NCBI RefSeq assembly: GCF_016031655.1
Contig: NZ_JACCHQ010000006.1
Span: forward strand, 184,515-248,514
Source of the DNA: Bradyrhizobium glycinis
GTDB taxonomy: Bacteria > Pseudomonadota > Alphaproteobacteria > Rhizobiales > Xanthobacteraceae
Length of the DNA: 64,000 nucleotides
Direction: 5' to 3'
Positions 7,989 through 16,181 of this stretch are shown here, piece by piece. A model generated the notes under the pieces. The model was not told where the DNA came from. It was given only the letters and a program-made list of their open reading frames with translations, and made no database searches. Within the stretch, counting starts at the first letter, position 1. Every line of letters begins with the position of its first letter. Made by a program: the position numbers and the translations under genes.

Positions 7989-8279
7989 GTGAATACCGAG
8001 AATGTCGTCAAACATCTGCGCGTGTTGTGGCGCACCGACACGATCATCGCCGACATCAGGCTGCGCCATTTGCTGATCGGCCTCGGCCTGCGCGCCCACC
8101 TCCATCGAAGCGCTCCAGCTCGAGGCGCGTGCGCTCCAGGCCCAGGTGTCGGGCGCGGTGCATCATCCGCTCAGCACGATCGTGCCGGTGCTGCTGCCGC
8201 TGATCGCGGTCATCATCAAGAATCTGCGGGCGACGGCCAGGACGCCAATGACGCAAATTCGGCCGTGGCGCGCTCCTAA
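7989..8279 (+). pseudogene. Small membrane protein (holin/YqjE-like) remnant
   Basis: A GTG directly after the preceding stop opens a frame beginning MNTENVVKHLRVLWRTDTII and reaching LRHLLIGLGLRA. The expected transmembrane middle is absent, and the C-terminal part (EALQLEARALQAQVSGAVHH and a hydrophobic VPVLLPLIAVIIKNLRA) continues in another frame. I infer an internal deletion plus frameshift in a membrane protein that usually follows DUF883-like genes. Family assignment is from memory of that gene order and is only moderate. Confidence 0.5.
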
Positions 8280-8291
8280 AGCGCGATGCGA

Positions 8292-10985
8292 TCAGAGCTT
8301 CAGCCTGACGTCGCAGATTTCAGGCTCGGCCGGGTCCGGCTTGACCTCGAAGCCGAGCTGCCGGCACATGTCGAGCATCACGGTGTTCTCCTGCAGCACG
8401 TCGCCCGATATGGTCTTCAACCCTTCCGACCGCGCATAGTCGATGATCAGCTGCATGAGGGCCCAGCCGAGCCCCCTGCCCTTGAGGTCGGACCGCAGCA
8501 GGATCGCGTATTCGCCGGTCTCGTAGATCGAGTCGGAATGGAGCCGGACCACGCCGACCATTTCGCCGCTGGCTTCCTCGAATGCGATGAACGCCATCGC
8601 GCGTGCATAGTCGAGCTGGGTCAGGCGTGCGATGAACTCGTGGGTGAACTCCTTCATCGGGGCGAAGAAGCGCAGGCGCAGATCGTGTGCCGTGACGTGA
8701 CGCAGGAATTCGTGGATGGTCGGCTCGTCCTCGGGGCGCATGGGCCGCACGAAGATGCGCCATTCGTCCTTGAGCTTGAGGCGCCGCTCCCATTGCGACG
8801 GATAGGCGCGAACGGCGAAATTGGCCGGGCCGGAGCCGGCGAACTTCCGCTGCGGCGGCCCGACCGCGACGCGGGCATCCACCGCGGTCACGCCGGTTTC
8901 GTCCGCCAGCAACGGATTGATGTCGAACTCGCGGATCTCGGGAATGTCGGCCGCCATCTGCGCCAGCTTGACCAGCACCATGGCGACCGCGTCCTGCTTG
9001 ACCGCCGGCACATCGCGATAGGCCTTCAGCAGCCGTGACACGCGCGTGCGGTCGATCAGATCGCGGGCCAGTTGCAGGTCGAGCGGCGGCAGCGCCAGCG
9101 CCTTGTCGTTGATGATCTCCACGGCCGTGCCGCCGCGGCCGAAAACCACCACCGTGCCGAAGGTCGGATCGTCGGCTAGACCCAGGATCAGTTCGCGCGC
9201 CTTTGCCTTGACGACCATGGCCTGGACGATGACGCCGCCGATGCGGGCCTCGGGCCGCAGCTTCCGCGCTCGCGCAAGAATGTCCGTGGCCGCCGCACGT
9301 ACAGCCTCCGGCGTCGTCAGATTGAGCACGACACCGCCGACGTCGGATTTGTGGGTGATGTCCCGCGACATGATCTTCAGCACGACGGTGCCGCCTTGCG
9401 CGAAGATGTCCTTTGCATGGGTTACCGCCTGCTCGACATCGGCTGCCGCGTAGGTCGGCACCATCGCGATATCGTAGGCTTCGAGCAGGTGTTTGATCTC
9501 GACGGGTTCGAGCCACTGGCGGCCATCCGCGATCGCGGCGGTGACGATCGCTCTCGCTCCCCTGGCATCCGGAACGAACGTATCGGGCATCGCGGGAGGC
9601 ACCTGGGTCAGCTCCTCCACCACTTCGCGGTGCCGGACCAGATGCATGAAGCCGCGCACGGCATCGTCCTCGGTCGGATAGTTCGGCACGCCAGCGCTGG
9701 AGAGTGCCTGGATGATGTGCTGATCAGCGCCGACCCAGGCTGCCAGCACCGGTTTTGCCCATCGGCGGTGCTGCTCGCGATACTTAGCCACGAGCTCCGT
9801 CACGGTCTTGGCGATATCGGCGGCCGATGCGATCGCCGTCTGCACGTTGAGGACGAGGATCGCGTCGTTGTCGCGATCGGTCAGCAGCTCCTCCAGCGCC
9901 GCCGCGTAGCGCGCTGCATCGGCATCGCCCACGATGTCGACGGGGTTTGCGCCCGACCAGGTCGGCGGCAGTGCCGCATCGAGCTTCCTGCGCGCATCAG
10001 TCGAGATCGTCGCCGGAATACCTCCGAGCTCGACCAATCGATCGACCGCGAGGACGCCGATGCCGCCCCCGTTGGTCAGGATGGCCAGACGCTTTCCCGT
10101 CGGCGATTCGACCCGGCCGAGTGTCTCGGCACAGTCGAACAGCTCGCGCAGATCGGACACCCGCAGCACGCCCGCGCGGCGGAACGCCGCGTCATAGACG
10201 GCGTCGGCACCGGCGAGCGCTCCGGTATGCGTGGCGGCGGCCTTCGCACCCTGCGCCATGCGGCCGGACTTCACCACCACGACGGGCTTCACCCGCGCGG
10301 CCGCGCGCGCCGCCGACATGAACTTGCGCGCGTCCTTGATCGCCTCGATGTAGAGCAGGATCGCGCGGGTCTTGTGATCCATCGCGAAATGGTCGAGCAG
10401 ATCGGCAATATCGACGTCGATCTGATCGCCGATCGAGACGATGCCGGAGAAGCCCACGCCGCGCTGCGCGGCCCAATCCACCATGCCGGCGGCGATGGCG
10501 CCCGATTGCGAGATCAGCGTGAGGTTGCCGGCCCTTGGCATGTGCGCGGCGAAACTGGCATTCAGGCTGACGCCCGGCATCATGATGCCGAGGCAGTTCG
10601 GCCCGATCAGCCGCATGCCATGTTTCCGGGCAGCAGCGCTGGTCGCCTCCTGCAGCGATCCCGGTCCTTGGCCGAGACCGGCCGAGACGATCAGCGCACC
10701 CGCAGACCCGCGACGCCCGGCCTGCTCGATGATGCCTGGAATCTCGCCCGCGGGCGCGGTGACGACGACGAGCTCGGGCGCGAAGTCCAGCCTGTCCAGG
10801 CTTTTCACCGCCGCGAGGCCGCCGATCTCGGCGTGGCGCGGATTGACGAGGCCAAACCGCCCCTTGAATCCAGCCGTGCGAATGTTCTCCAGAACCGCAC
10901 GTCCAACGGACGCCGGACGCGCGCTCGCGCCGACGAGCGCGACCGAGCGAGGCGACAGCAGGTTGTTCAGACGGTAAGTCGACAT
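8292..10985 (-). CDS. Acyl-CoA synthetase (ADP-forming)/GNAT protein acetyltransferase fusion
   Basis: This 897-residue protein has a CoA-binding domain (about 1-130, PRSVALVGASARPASVGRAV), a succinyl-CoA-ligase-like middle, an ATP-grasp domain (about 480-700) and a C-terminal GNAT domain (about 735-890, with LKGRGLGWALMQ for acetyl-CoA). Proteins of this layout (Pat/Pka family) acetylate lysines of acyl-CoA synthetases and so tune acyl-CoA flux. That fits a genome region rich in CoA ligases. It follows the stress protein gene by 63 bases on the same strand, so it is probably driven from the FixK box at 11983. No clear ribosome-binding site precedes the ATG. Confidence 0.88.
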   Translation of the reverse strand: MSTYRLNNLLSPRSVALVGASARPASVGRAVLENIRTAGFKGRFGLVNPRHAEIGGLAAVKSLDRLDFAPELVVVTAPAGEIPGIIEQAGRRGSAGALIVSAGLGQGPGSLQEATSAAARKHGMRLIGPNCLGIMMPGVSLNASFAAHMPRAGNLTLISQSGAIAAGMVDWAAQRGVGFSGIVSIGDQIDVDIADLLDHFAMDHKTRAILLYIEAIKDARKFMSAARAAARVKPVVVVKSGRMAQGAKAAATHTGALAGADAVYDAAFRRAGVLRVSDLRELFDCAETLGRVESPTGKRLAILTNGGGIGVLAVDRLVELGGIPATISTDARRKLDAALPPTWSGANPVDIVGDADAARYAAALEELLTDRDNDAILVLNVQTAIASAADIAKTVTELVAKYREQHRRWAKPVLAAWVGADQHIIQALSSAGVPNYPTEDDAVRGFMHLVRHREVVEELTQVPPAMPDTFVPDARGARAIVTAAIADGRQWLEPVEIKHLLEAYDIAMVPTYAAADVEQAVTHAKDIFAQGGTVVLKIMSRDITHKSDVGGVVLNLTTPEAVRAAATDILARARKLRPEARIGGVIVQAMVVKAKARELILGLADDPTFGTVVVFGRGGTAVEIINDKALALPPLDLQLARDLIDRTRVSRLLKAYRDVPAVKQDAVAMVLVKLAQMAADIPEIREFDINPLLADETGVTAVDARVAVGPPQRKFAGSGPANFAVRAYPSQWERRLKLKDEWRIFVRPMRPEDEPTIHEFLRHVTAHDLRLRFFAPMKEFTHEFIARLTQLDYARAMAFIAFEEASGEMVGVVRLHSDSIYETGEYAILLRSDLKGRGLGWALMQLIIDYARSEGLKTISGDVLQENTVMLDMCRQLGFEVKPDPAEPEICDVRLKL

Positions 10986-11048
10986 GAAAACAAATGCGCC
11001 GCGTCGGCAGCGGTTCCGATGATTGACGATCCGGCTGGAAGAAGACGC

Positions 11049-11882
11049 CTAGTGCGAGATCATAACCCAGCACGGTGGCTGGCCGATGACGGTCTTTGTC
11101 ACACCGCCCCACACGATCTCGTTCAGGCGCGAATGATGATAGGCGCCCATCACGATCGCATCGATGCCATGGGAATTTGCCCAGCTTCCCAATACTTTGC
11201 CGGTCGAGCTGCCGCCCCCCTTCGTGGTTTCGAACGAGGCAAAGACGCCGTGTTCCCGCAAATGGCCGACGAGTGCCGTTCCGGATTGAACGACCGCGTC
11301 CGTCTTGTCATCCGCCACGGTCAGCACACGAACCGAGGTGGCAGCCTGAAGAACAGGCAATGCATCACCGACCGCACGCGCCGCTCGTGCGGAATGATCC
11401 CAGGCAATCATGACATTCTCGAACTCAGGCCGGAGCTCGTCAGCGCGATGTTCGGGGCAGAGCAGAAGCGGCCGTCCGGATTCGAACAACAACGCCTCCA
11501 CGATGGCCTCGGTTCGACTGTCGTGCGGCTTCACGGGAACCAGCGTGAGGTCGCTGAACCGCGCGTGCTCGGCCAAGATCGCTCCGATCTGATCCGCGAG
11601 CAGCTTGCCCGACCGGCTCTGGGCGCGGACGTTGGCGCGCGAAGCCGCGTGGGTGAAGACATTCAGCAGCTGCTGCGCCTCGCTGGCCTCGAGGCTGGCC
11701 TGCGCGAATTCGCGATCGTCAGGCAGCATCACCCTCGGTCGCTCGAAAACATCTTCCACGAGCGCGAGCGCAGTGATCCTGGCCCCGAGACCGGCGGCCA
11801 CGGCAACGCATTTCTCAATCGCAACCAGGGCTGGCCCGCGCGGCTGGCCGACAAGGGGAAGAAAGACATCCTTGATGGGCAT
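11049..11882 (-). CDS. Universal stress protein, tandem UspA-type
   Basis: This 277-residue cytosolic protein contains two Usp-like halves; the second ends with the nucleotide-binding G-x2-G-x9-G(S/T)-type region, here diverged (VMGAYHHSRLNEIVWGGVTK). The ATG at 11882 has AGGAG six bases upstream; in-frame codons further out lack one. It is divergent from the alcohol dehydrogenase and shares with it the box at 11983-11996. Usp proteins of this type are commonly induced at low oxygen in this bacterial group. Confidence 0.85.
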   Translation of the reverse strand: MPIKDVFLPLVGQPRGPALVAIEKCVAVAAGLGARITALALVEDVFERPRVMLPDDREFAQASLEASEAQQLLNVFTHAASRANVRAQSRSGKLLADQIGAILAEHARFSDLTLVPVKPHDSRTEAIVEALLFESGRPLLLCPEHRADELRPEFENVMIAWDHSARAARAVGDALPVLQAATSVRVLTVADDKTDAVVQSGTALVGHLREHGVFASFETTKGGGSSTGKVLGSWANSHGIDAIVMGAYHHSRLNEIVWGGVTKTVIGQPPCWVMISH

Positions 11883-11982
11883 CGGAATCTCCTGAGCCAC
11901 CATGATAGGCCGGCTGTCGTCGAGACCCTTGATCCTCGTCAAGACCGCAGGAAACTCCGCCCGATCAACCCGGGAACAGGCG

Positions 11983-11996
11983 TTGACCGACGTCAA
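11983..11996. promoter_or_regulatory. Symmetric FixK-type box in a divergent promoter
   Basis: TTGACCGACGTCAA is a near-perfect palindrome of the TTGA-N6-TCAA type. It sits between the stress protein (start 11882) and the alcohol dehydrogenase (start 12059) at distances that allow activation in both directions. Confidence 0.7.
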
Positions 11997-12058
11997 GGAC
12001 TGGCCACCCGGTCATTCTATGGATAGTTCAGTCGGAGCGGTTCGCCCCGGAGGCAGAC

Positions 12059-13042
12059 ATGCGTGCGATGGTGTTGCCGGCCCCACGAGCGCGGCTCCAG
12101 ATGGAGGAGCAGCCCGACCCGATGCCGGGCGAGGGTCAGATCCGGGTGAAGATCAGTGCCTGCGGTGTATGCCGGACCGATCTTCATCTCGTCGACGCCG
12201 AGCTGGGCGGCATCCGCTATCCGATCGTGCCTGGCCACGAGATCGTCGGCCGGGTCGATCTCATCGGTGCGAATGTGACGACACATGCGCCTGGTGACCG
12301 GGTCGGCATTCCCTGGCTCGGCTTCACCTGCGGGCAATGCCGCTTCTGCCGGGAGGGCATGGAAAACCTCTGTGACGCACCGCTGTTCACCGGCTACACG
12401 CGCGATGGCGGCTACGCGACCCACACCATCGCCGACGCACGTTACGCTTTTCCGCTCGGCGAGACGGGCAGCGACGTGGAGATTGCGCCTCTGTTGTGCG
12501 CGGGGCTGATCGGCTGGCGCTCGCTGGTCCTAGCCGGCCCGGCCGAGAGGCTCGGTCTCTATGGCTTCGGCGCGGCCGGCCACATCATTGCGCAAGTCGC
12601 GGCTTGGCAGGGACGCTCCGTCCATGCATTCACGCGTCCAGGCGATGCCGCTGCACAAGACCTTGCACGCCGTCTCGGTGCTGTCTGGGCGGGGTCATCG
12701 GACCAGGTGCCCGACGAGCCACTCGACGCCGCGATCATCTACGCACCAGCCGGCGAGCTTGTCCCGGCGGCGTTGCGCGCCGTGCGCAAAGGTGGTCGCG
12801 TCGTCTGCGCCGGCATCCACATGAGCGACATTCCCAGCTTTCCCTATGATTTGCTGTGGCAGGAACGGCAGCTGGTCTCGGTTGCCAATCTGACCCGGCA
12901 GGATGGCCTCGAATTTCTCAAGGTGGCGCCGCAAGCCGGCGTGCGCACCGAGACGACGGCGTTTCCGCTCGATCAGGCCAACGAGGTCCTGGCCATGCTG
13001 CGCAATGGCCAGATCCTCGGCGCGGCCGTGCTGACGCCCTGA
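12059..13042 (+). CDS. Zinc-dependent alcohol dehydrogenase
   Basis: This 327-residue medium-chain dehydrogenase keeps the catalytic zinc ligands Cys38, His60 and Glu61 (GVCRTDLH and GHEIVG) and the structural zinc cysteines 91, 94, 97 and 105. The nucleotide-binding turn (GLYGFGAAGHI) is slightly shortened as in the AdhA-like group. It oxidises alcohols or reduces aldehydes with NAD(P). GGAGG lies five bases before the ATG. It heads a rightward operon; its stop overlaps the next ATG by one base. The FixK box at 11983 suggests low-oxygen induction. Confidence 0.9.
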   Translation: MRAMVLPAPRARLQMEEQPDPMPGEGQIRVKISACGVCRTDLHLVDAELGGIRYPIVPGHEIVGRVDLIGANVTTHAPGDRVGIPWLGFTCGQCRFCREGMENLCDAPLFTGYTRDGGYATHTIADARYAFPLGETGSDVEIAPLLCAGLIGWRSLVLAGPAERLGLYGFGAAGHIIAQVAAWQGRSVHAFTRPGDAAAQDLARRLGAVWAGSSDQVPDEPLDAAIIYAPAGELVPAALRAVRKGGRVVCAGIHMSDIPSFPYDLLWQERQLVSVANLTRQDGLEFLKVAPQAGVRTETTAFPLDQANEVLAMLRNGQILGAAVLTP

Positions 13043-14604
13043 TGGTGCTTGCCATGTCCGCTTCGATGAAGGATGACACGGCCGCCCAGGAGCGCATCTT
13101 TGCGATGCTGACCGACCATCCCGGTGTGAGGCGCATCGACACGCATGCTGCCTCGGTATTCCTGGAGGCAAAGCGCGCGCTGAAGATCAAGCGCGCCGTC
13201 CGGTTTCCCTTCCTCGACTATTCGACGCTCGAACAGCGCAAGGCAGCCTGCGAGGAGGAGATCCGGATCAACCGGCCCATGGCGCCGCAGATCTATCATG
13301 GCGTCGTCGCAATCACGGAAGAGCCCGATGGATCGGTGAAAGTCGAGGGCACCGGCCGGCCAATCGAATATGCGGTCGACATGTCGCGCTTCGACGAAAG
13401 CAGGACGCTGGATCATCTGGCCGAGGCGGGCCCGCTGGACTCGAAGCTTGCCTCGGCCGCCGCTGACGCCATCGCGGCTTCGCACGCGGCGGCGGCACGC
13501 ACCGACGGAAAAGCATGGGTCTCCTCGATCCCGGCCCTGATCGATGGCAACACCAATGGTCTGCGGGCCAGCGGCCATTTCAGCGCAGACGAGATCGAGC
13601 AACTCGGCAACGCTTCGCACGCGGCCTATCTGCGTATTCGTCCCCTGCTCGCAGAGCGCGGCCGCCGAGGCTTCGTGCGCCGCTGCCATGGCGATCTGCA
13701 TCTGGCAAACATCGTCATGATCGGTGATCGGCCCGTGCTGTTCGACGCGATCGAGTTTGACGCGCAGATGGCGACGGTCGACGTGCTCTACGATCTCGCA
13801 TTCACGCTGATGGACCTGTTGCAGCACCATCAGCCGAGCGCCGCAAACGTGGTGCTGAACCGCTATCTCGCCGCGACGCCGGCCGACAATCTCGACGCGC
13901 TCTCAGCCTTGCCGCTGTTCATGTCCATCCGGGCGGCGATCCGCGCCCAGGTGACCTTGGCACGACTCAAGCGGCCGCGTTCCGACGGTCCCGGCATTCT
14001 CGACCTGGCACGACGTTTCTTCGACCTGGCCGGGACGCTGATCCGTCCTCCTGCTCCGCGTCTGATTGCAGTCGGCGGACTGTCCGGCACCGGAAAGACC
14101 GCCTTGGCGCACGCGCTCGCGCCGGTCGTGGCACCGGAGCCGGGCGCCGTCGTGCTGCGCAGCGATCTCGTCCGCAAGCAGATGTTCGCCGTCGAGGACG
14201 CCCACCGCCTGCCGCCTTCAGCCTATACGCCGGAGGTCACGGCCCGCGTCTACGACACGCTGGTGCAGCAGGCCCGGCGGGTGCTGGCGCAGGGCCATTC
14301 GGCGATCGTCGACGGCGTATTCGCGCGCGAAGACGAACGCGATGCGATCGCGGCGCTGGCGCGCGAGCGCAACGTGACGTTGAATGGGCTCTTCCTGGTC
14401 GCAGACCTTGCAACCCGGCAGGCACGCATCGGCAGCCGCCGGGGAGACGCATCGGACGCCACGCCGGAGGTTGCCGCGCGGCAAGAGCACTATAATATCG
14501 GCCATGTCGGCTGGGCGACCATCGATGCATCTGGGACACGAGAGCAGACGCTTCAGAACTGCCGGAACGTCATCGCTGAGGGGCAAACAAGGCAATCAGA
14601 CTGA
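13042..14604 (+). CDS. APH-like kinase domain fused to an AAA/zeta-type P-loop domain
   Basis: This 520-residue protein joins an aminoglycoside-phosphotransferase-like domain (catalytic CHGDLHLANI near residue 215 and FDAIEF near 235) to a C-terminal P-loop kinase-like domain (Walker A GLSGTGKTAL near residue 345). The natural substrate of this conserved two-domain family is unknown to me; the P-loop half resembles small-molecule kinases and zeta toxins. The ATG overlaps the dehydrogenase stop (TGATG) and the stop overlaps the next gene in the same way, so the three genes are translated together. A second start at 13054 is possible. Confidence 0.8.
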   Translation: MVLAMSASMKDDTAAQERIFAMLTDHPGVRRIDTHAASVFLEAKRALKIKRAVRFPFLDYSTLEQRKAACEEEIRINRPMAPQIYHGVVAITEEPDGSVKVEGTGRPIEYAVDMSRFDESRTLDHLAEAGPLDSKLASAAADAIAASHAAAARTDGKAWVSSIPALIDGNTNGLRASGHFSADEIEQLGNASHAAYLRIRPLLAERGRRGFVRRCHGDLHLANIVMIGDRPVLFDAIEFDAQMATVDVLYDLAFTLMDLLQHHQPSAANVVLNRYLAATPADNLDALSALPLFMSIRAAIRAQVTLARLKRPRSDGPGILDLARRFFDLAGTLIRPPAPRLIAVGGLSGTGKTALAHALAPVVAPEPGAVVLRSDLVRKQMFAVEDAHRLPPSAYTPEVTARVYDTLVQQARRVLAQGHSAIVDGVFAREDERDAIAALARERNVTLNGLFLVADLATRQARIGSRRGDASDATPEVAARQEHYNIGHVGWATIDASGTREQTLQNCRNVIAEGQTRQSD

Positions 14605-15590
14605 TGCGGGCAAGGAAGTCGCGACTCACCACGCGCTCGACAGCGCCCACGGACGCCAAGCCGGCGCCTCGGCGCAATGCCCTGCCCGCCCGCCTCAGCC
14701 CCGGCATGGCCTGCGACACGGCCTTCCGCATCATCGCCCGCCGACACCTCGACGCGGTGATCGCTCAGCACGACGACACTTGCCGCGGCGATCCGGATGC
14801 GCTGCACCAGATCCGGATCGCACTGACGCATCTGCGGACTGCCATCCGCTTCTTCTCGCCGATGGTCGACGATATCGTGCGAGCGGACGTCTGGGCCGAA
14901 CTGAAATGGCTGAACGGTCAGCTCGGCATGGTGCGGGACCTCGACGTGGCCATCGAGCGGATCGTCGCAGAGAGTAGCGACGAGCTCGCCGTTGTCGCCG
15001 AGCTTCAGCGCTGGGACGAGAAGCGCGCGGAGAGCCATCGGCTGCTGGCGCGTGCGCTGCAATCGGCGCGGTATCGCCGCCTGGTCGAGCAAACCTCAAC
15101 GTGGATCGAAAGCGGCCCCTGGTCGACCCGCCGCAGCAAGGAAGCCATCCGGTTGCGCCGCTGCACCCTCGCCGACCATGCGACGGAGCGGCTGACCGAG
15201 TGGGAGACAACGCTGCTCAGGAAGGCCCGGAAGCTGAAGAAGCTCGATGCCGAGAAACGTCACAAGCTGCGGCTCCTCAACAAGCGGATGACCTACTCGG
15301 TCGAGTCGCTTGCGGATCTGTTCGCCGATGGAGTGGCGACGAAACAGAAATCCATCCTCAAGCAATTGCGCAAGGCACAACGGTCGCTCGGTCAATTGAA
15401 CGACGATGCCCGCGGACAAGTGCTGGCGGCATCGTTGAATGGCGCCGGGATCGATGCCAGCAATCGGTTCCTCGATCGCAAGCGCGAAAAGAAGCTGTTG
15501 CGGAAGGCGTCGACGGCCTATCGCAAACTGGACAAGGCCAAGCCGTTCCGCTCCTCGGATCTCGCGCCGAGATCGGAGCCGGAGGGTTAA
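14604..15590 (+). CDS. CHAD domain protein
   Basis: This 328-residue, strongly basic helical protein has the conserved histidines and basic residues of the CHAD fold (DALHQIRIALTHLRTAIRFF near residue 65, RDLDV near 113, KLRLLNKRMTYSVE near 220). CHAD domains bind inorganic polyphosphate and often localise to polyphosphate granules. It ends the dehydrogenase-kinase operon through a TGATG overlap. A role in polyphosphate handling at low oxygen is an inference from the family and context. Confidence 0.85.
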   Translation: MRARKSRLTTRSTAPTDAKPAPRRNALPARLSPGMACDTAFRIIARRHLDAVIAQHDDTCRGDPDALHQIRIALTHLRTAIRFFSPMVDDIVRADVWAELKWLNGQLGMVRDLDVAIERIVAESSDELAVVAELQRWDEKRAESHRLLARALQSARYRRLVEQTSTWIESGPWSTRRSKEAIRLRRCTLADHATERLTEWETTLLRKARKLKKLDAEKRHKLRLLNKRMTYSVESLADLFADGVATKQKSILKQLRKAQRSLGQLNDDARGQVLAASLNGAGIDASNRFLDRKREKKLLRKASTAYRKLDKAKPFRSSDLAPRSEPEG

Positions 15591-15594
15591 GCCA

Positions 15595-15675
15595 GCCATC
15601 GTCGCGACGGAGAACGTCGAAGGCGTGAAGACGGTGCACGACCTTCTTCGTTGGGTCGACACCGGCGCCTACTGA
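15595..15675 (+). pseudogene. C-terminal remnant resembling a BON/CBS-type protein
   Basis: Just after the CHAD gene a short open stretch reads AIVATENVEGVKTVHDLLRW followed by VDTGAY and a stop. The ENVEGVKTVHDLLRWVD pattern resembles the end of BON-domain proteins. No upstream coding part in this frame looks real, because it runs into the CHAD gene in another frame. I read it as a gene end left behind by deletion. Confidence 0.35.
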
Positions 15676-15701
15676 TCAAGGCGAGCTGATCGCGGCAGAG
15701 T

Positions 15702-16166
15702 TCAGCTCGGAATGACGGCGGTGGCTTCGATCTCGACGCGCGCCGCCTTCTCGACGAGGCGGACGACCTGAACCAGGGCCATCGCTGGATAGTGCGTTCC
15801 GAAGACGTCGCGGTAGATCTTGCCGAGCTCCTTCAGATTGGCCAGATACTCGTCCATGTCGACAACGTACCAGGTCAGGCGCACCAGGTGCTCGGGCCGG
15901 GCACCGGCCTCGGCCAGGATCGCGGCGATGTTGTCCAGGGTCTGGCGCACCTGCGCGACGAAGCCGTCCGCGAGACGCTCCTCGGCGTCCCAGCCGATCA
16001 CCCCGCCGGTGACGATGATGCGTCCTTCGGCAGCCATGCCGTTGGCATAACCCTTCGGCAACGGCCAGCCTGACGGCTGCAGGATCTGCGCCTTGGTGCG
16101 CTTTCCATCCTCGGCTGCGGTCGGCAGCACAGCGAGTTGCGGGCTCTTCGGCGTCGTCACAGACAA
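15702..16166 (-). CDS. RidA family enamine/imine deaminase-like protein
   Basis: This 154-residue protein has the RidA/YjgF fold signature (QPSGWPLPKGYANGMAAEG, then VTGGVIGWD, VRLTWYVVDMDEY and a final VVRLVEKAARVEIEATAVIP). RidA proteins hydrolyse reactive enamines and imines; the key arginine may lie in the VRLTWY region, so catalytic status should be checked. The start is a TTG at 16166 with GAAGGA seven bases upstream. It follows the aryl-CoA ligase by 15 bases and so belongs to the aromatic acid operon, where an enamine-hydrolysing step is chemically expected if the substrate is 2-aminobenzoate. Confidence 0.85.
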   Translation of the reverse strand: MSVTTPKSPQLAVLPTAAEDGKRTKAQILQPSGWPLPKGYANGMAAEGRIIVTGGVIGWDAEERLADGFVAQVRQTLDNIAAILAEAGARPEHLVRLTWYVVDMDEYLANLKELGKIYRDVFGTHYPAMALVQVVRLVEKAARVEIEATAVIPS

Positions 16167-16181
16167 TTCTCTATCCTTCTT

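Noticed and set aside
8286..12026. Long open frames on the plus strand opposite the acyl-CoA synthetase and stress genes
   Set aside because: They are antisense shadows of high-GC genes, with no family resemblance and poor start sites.
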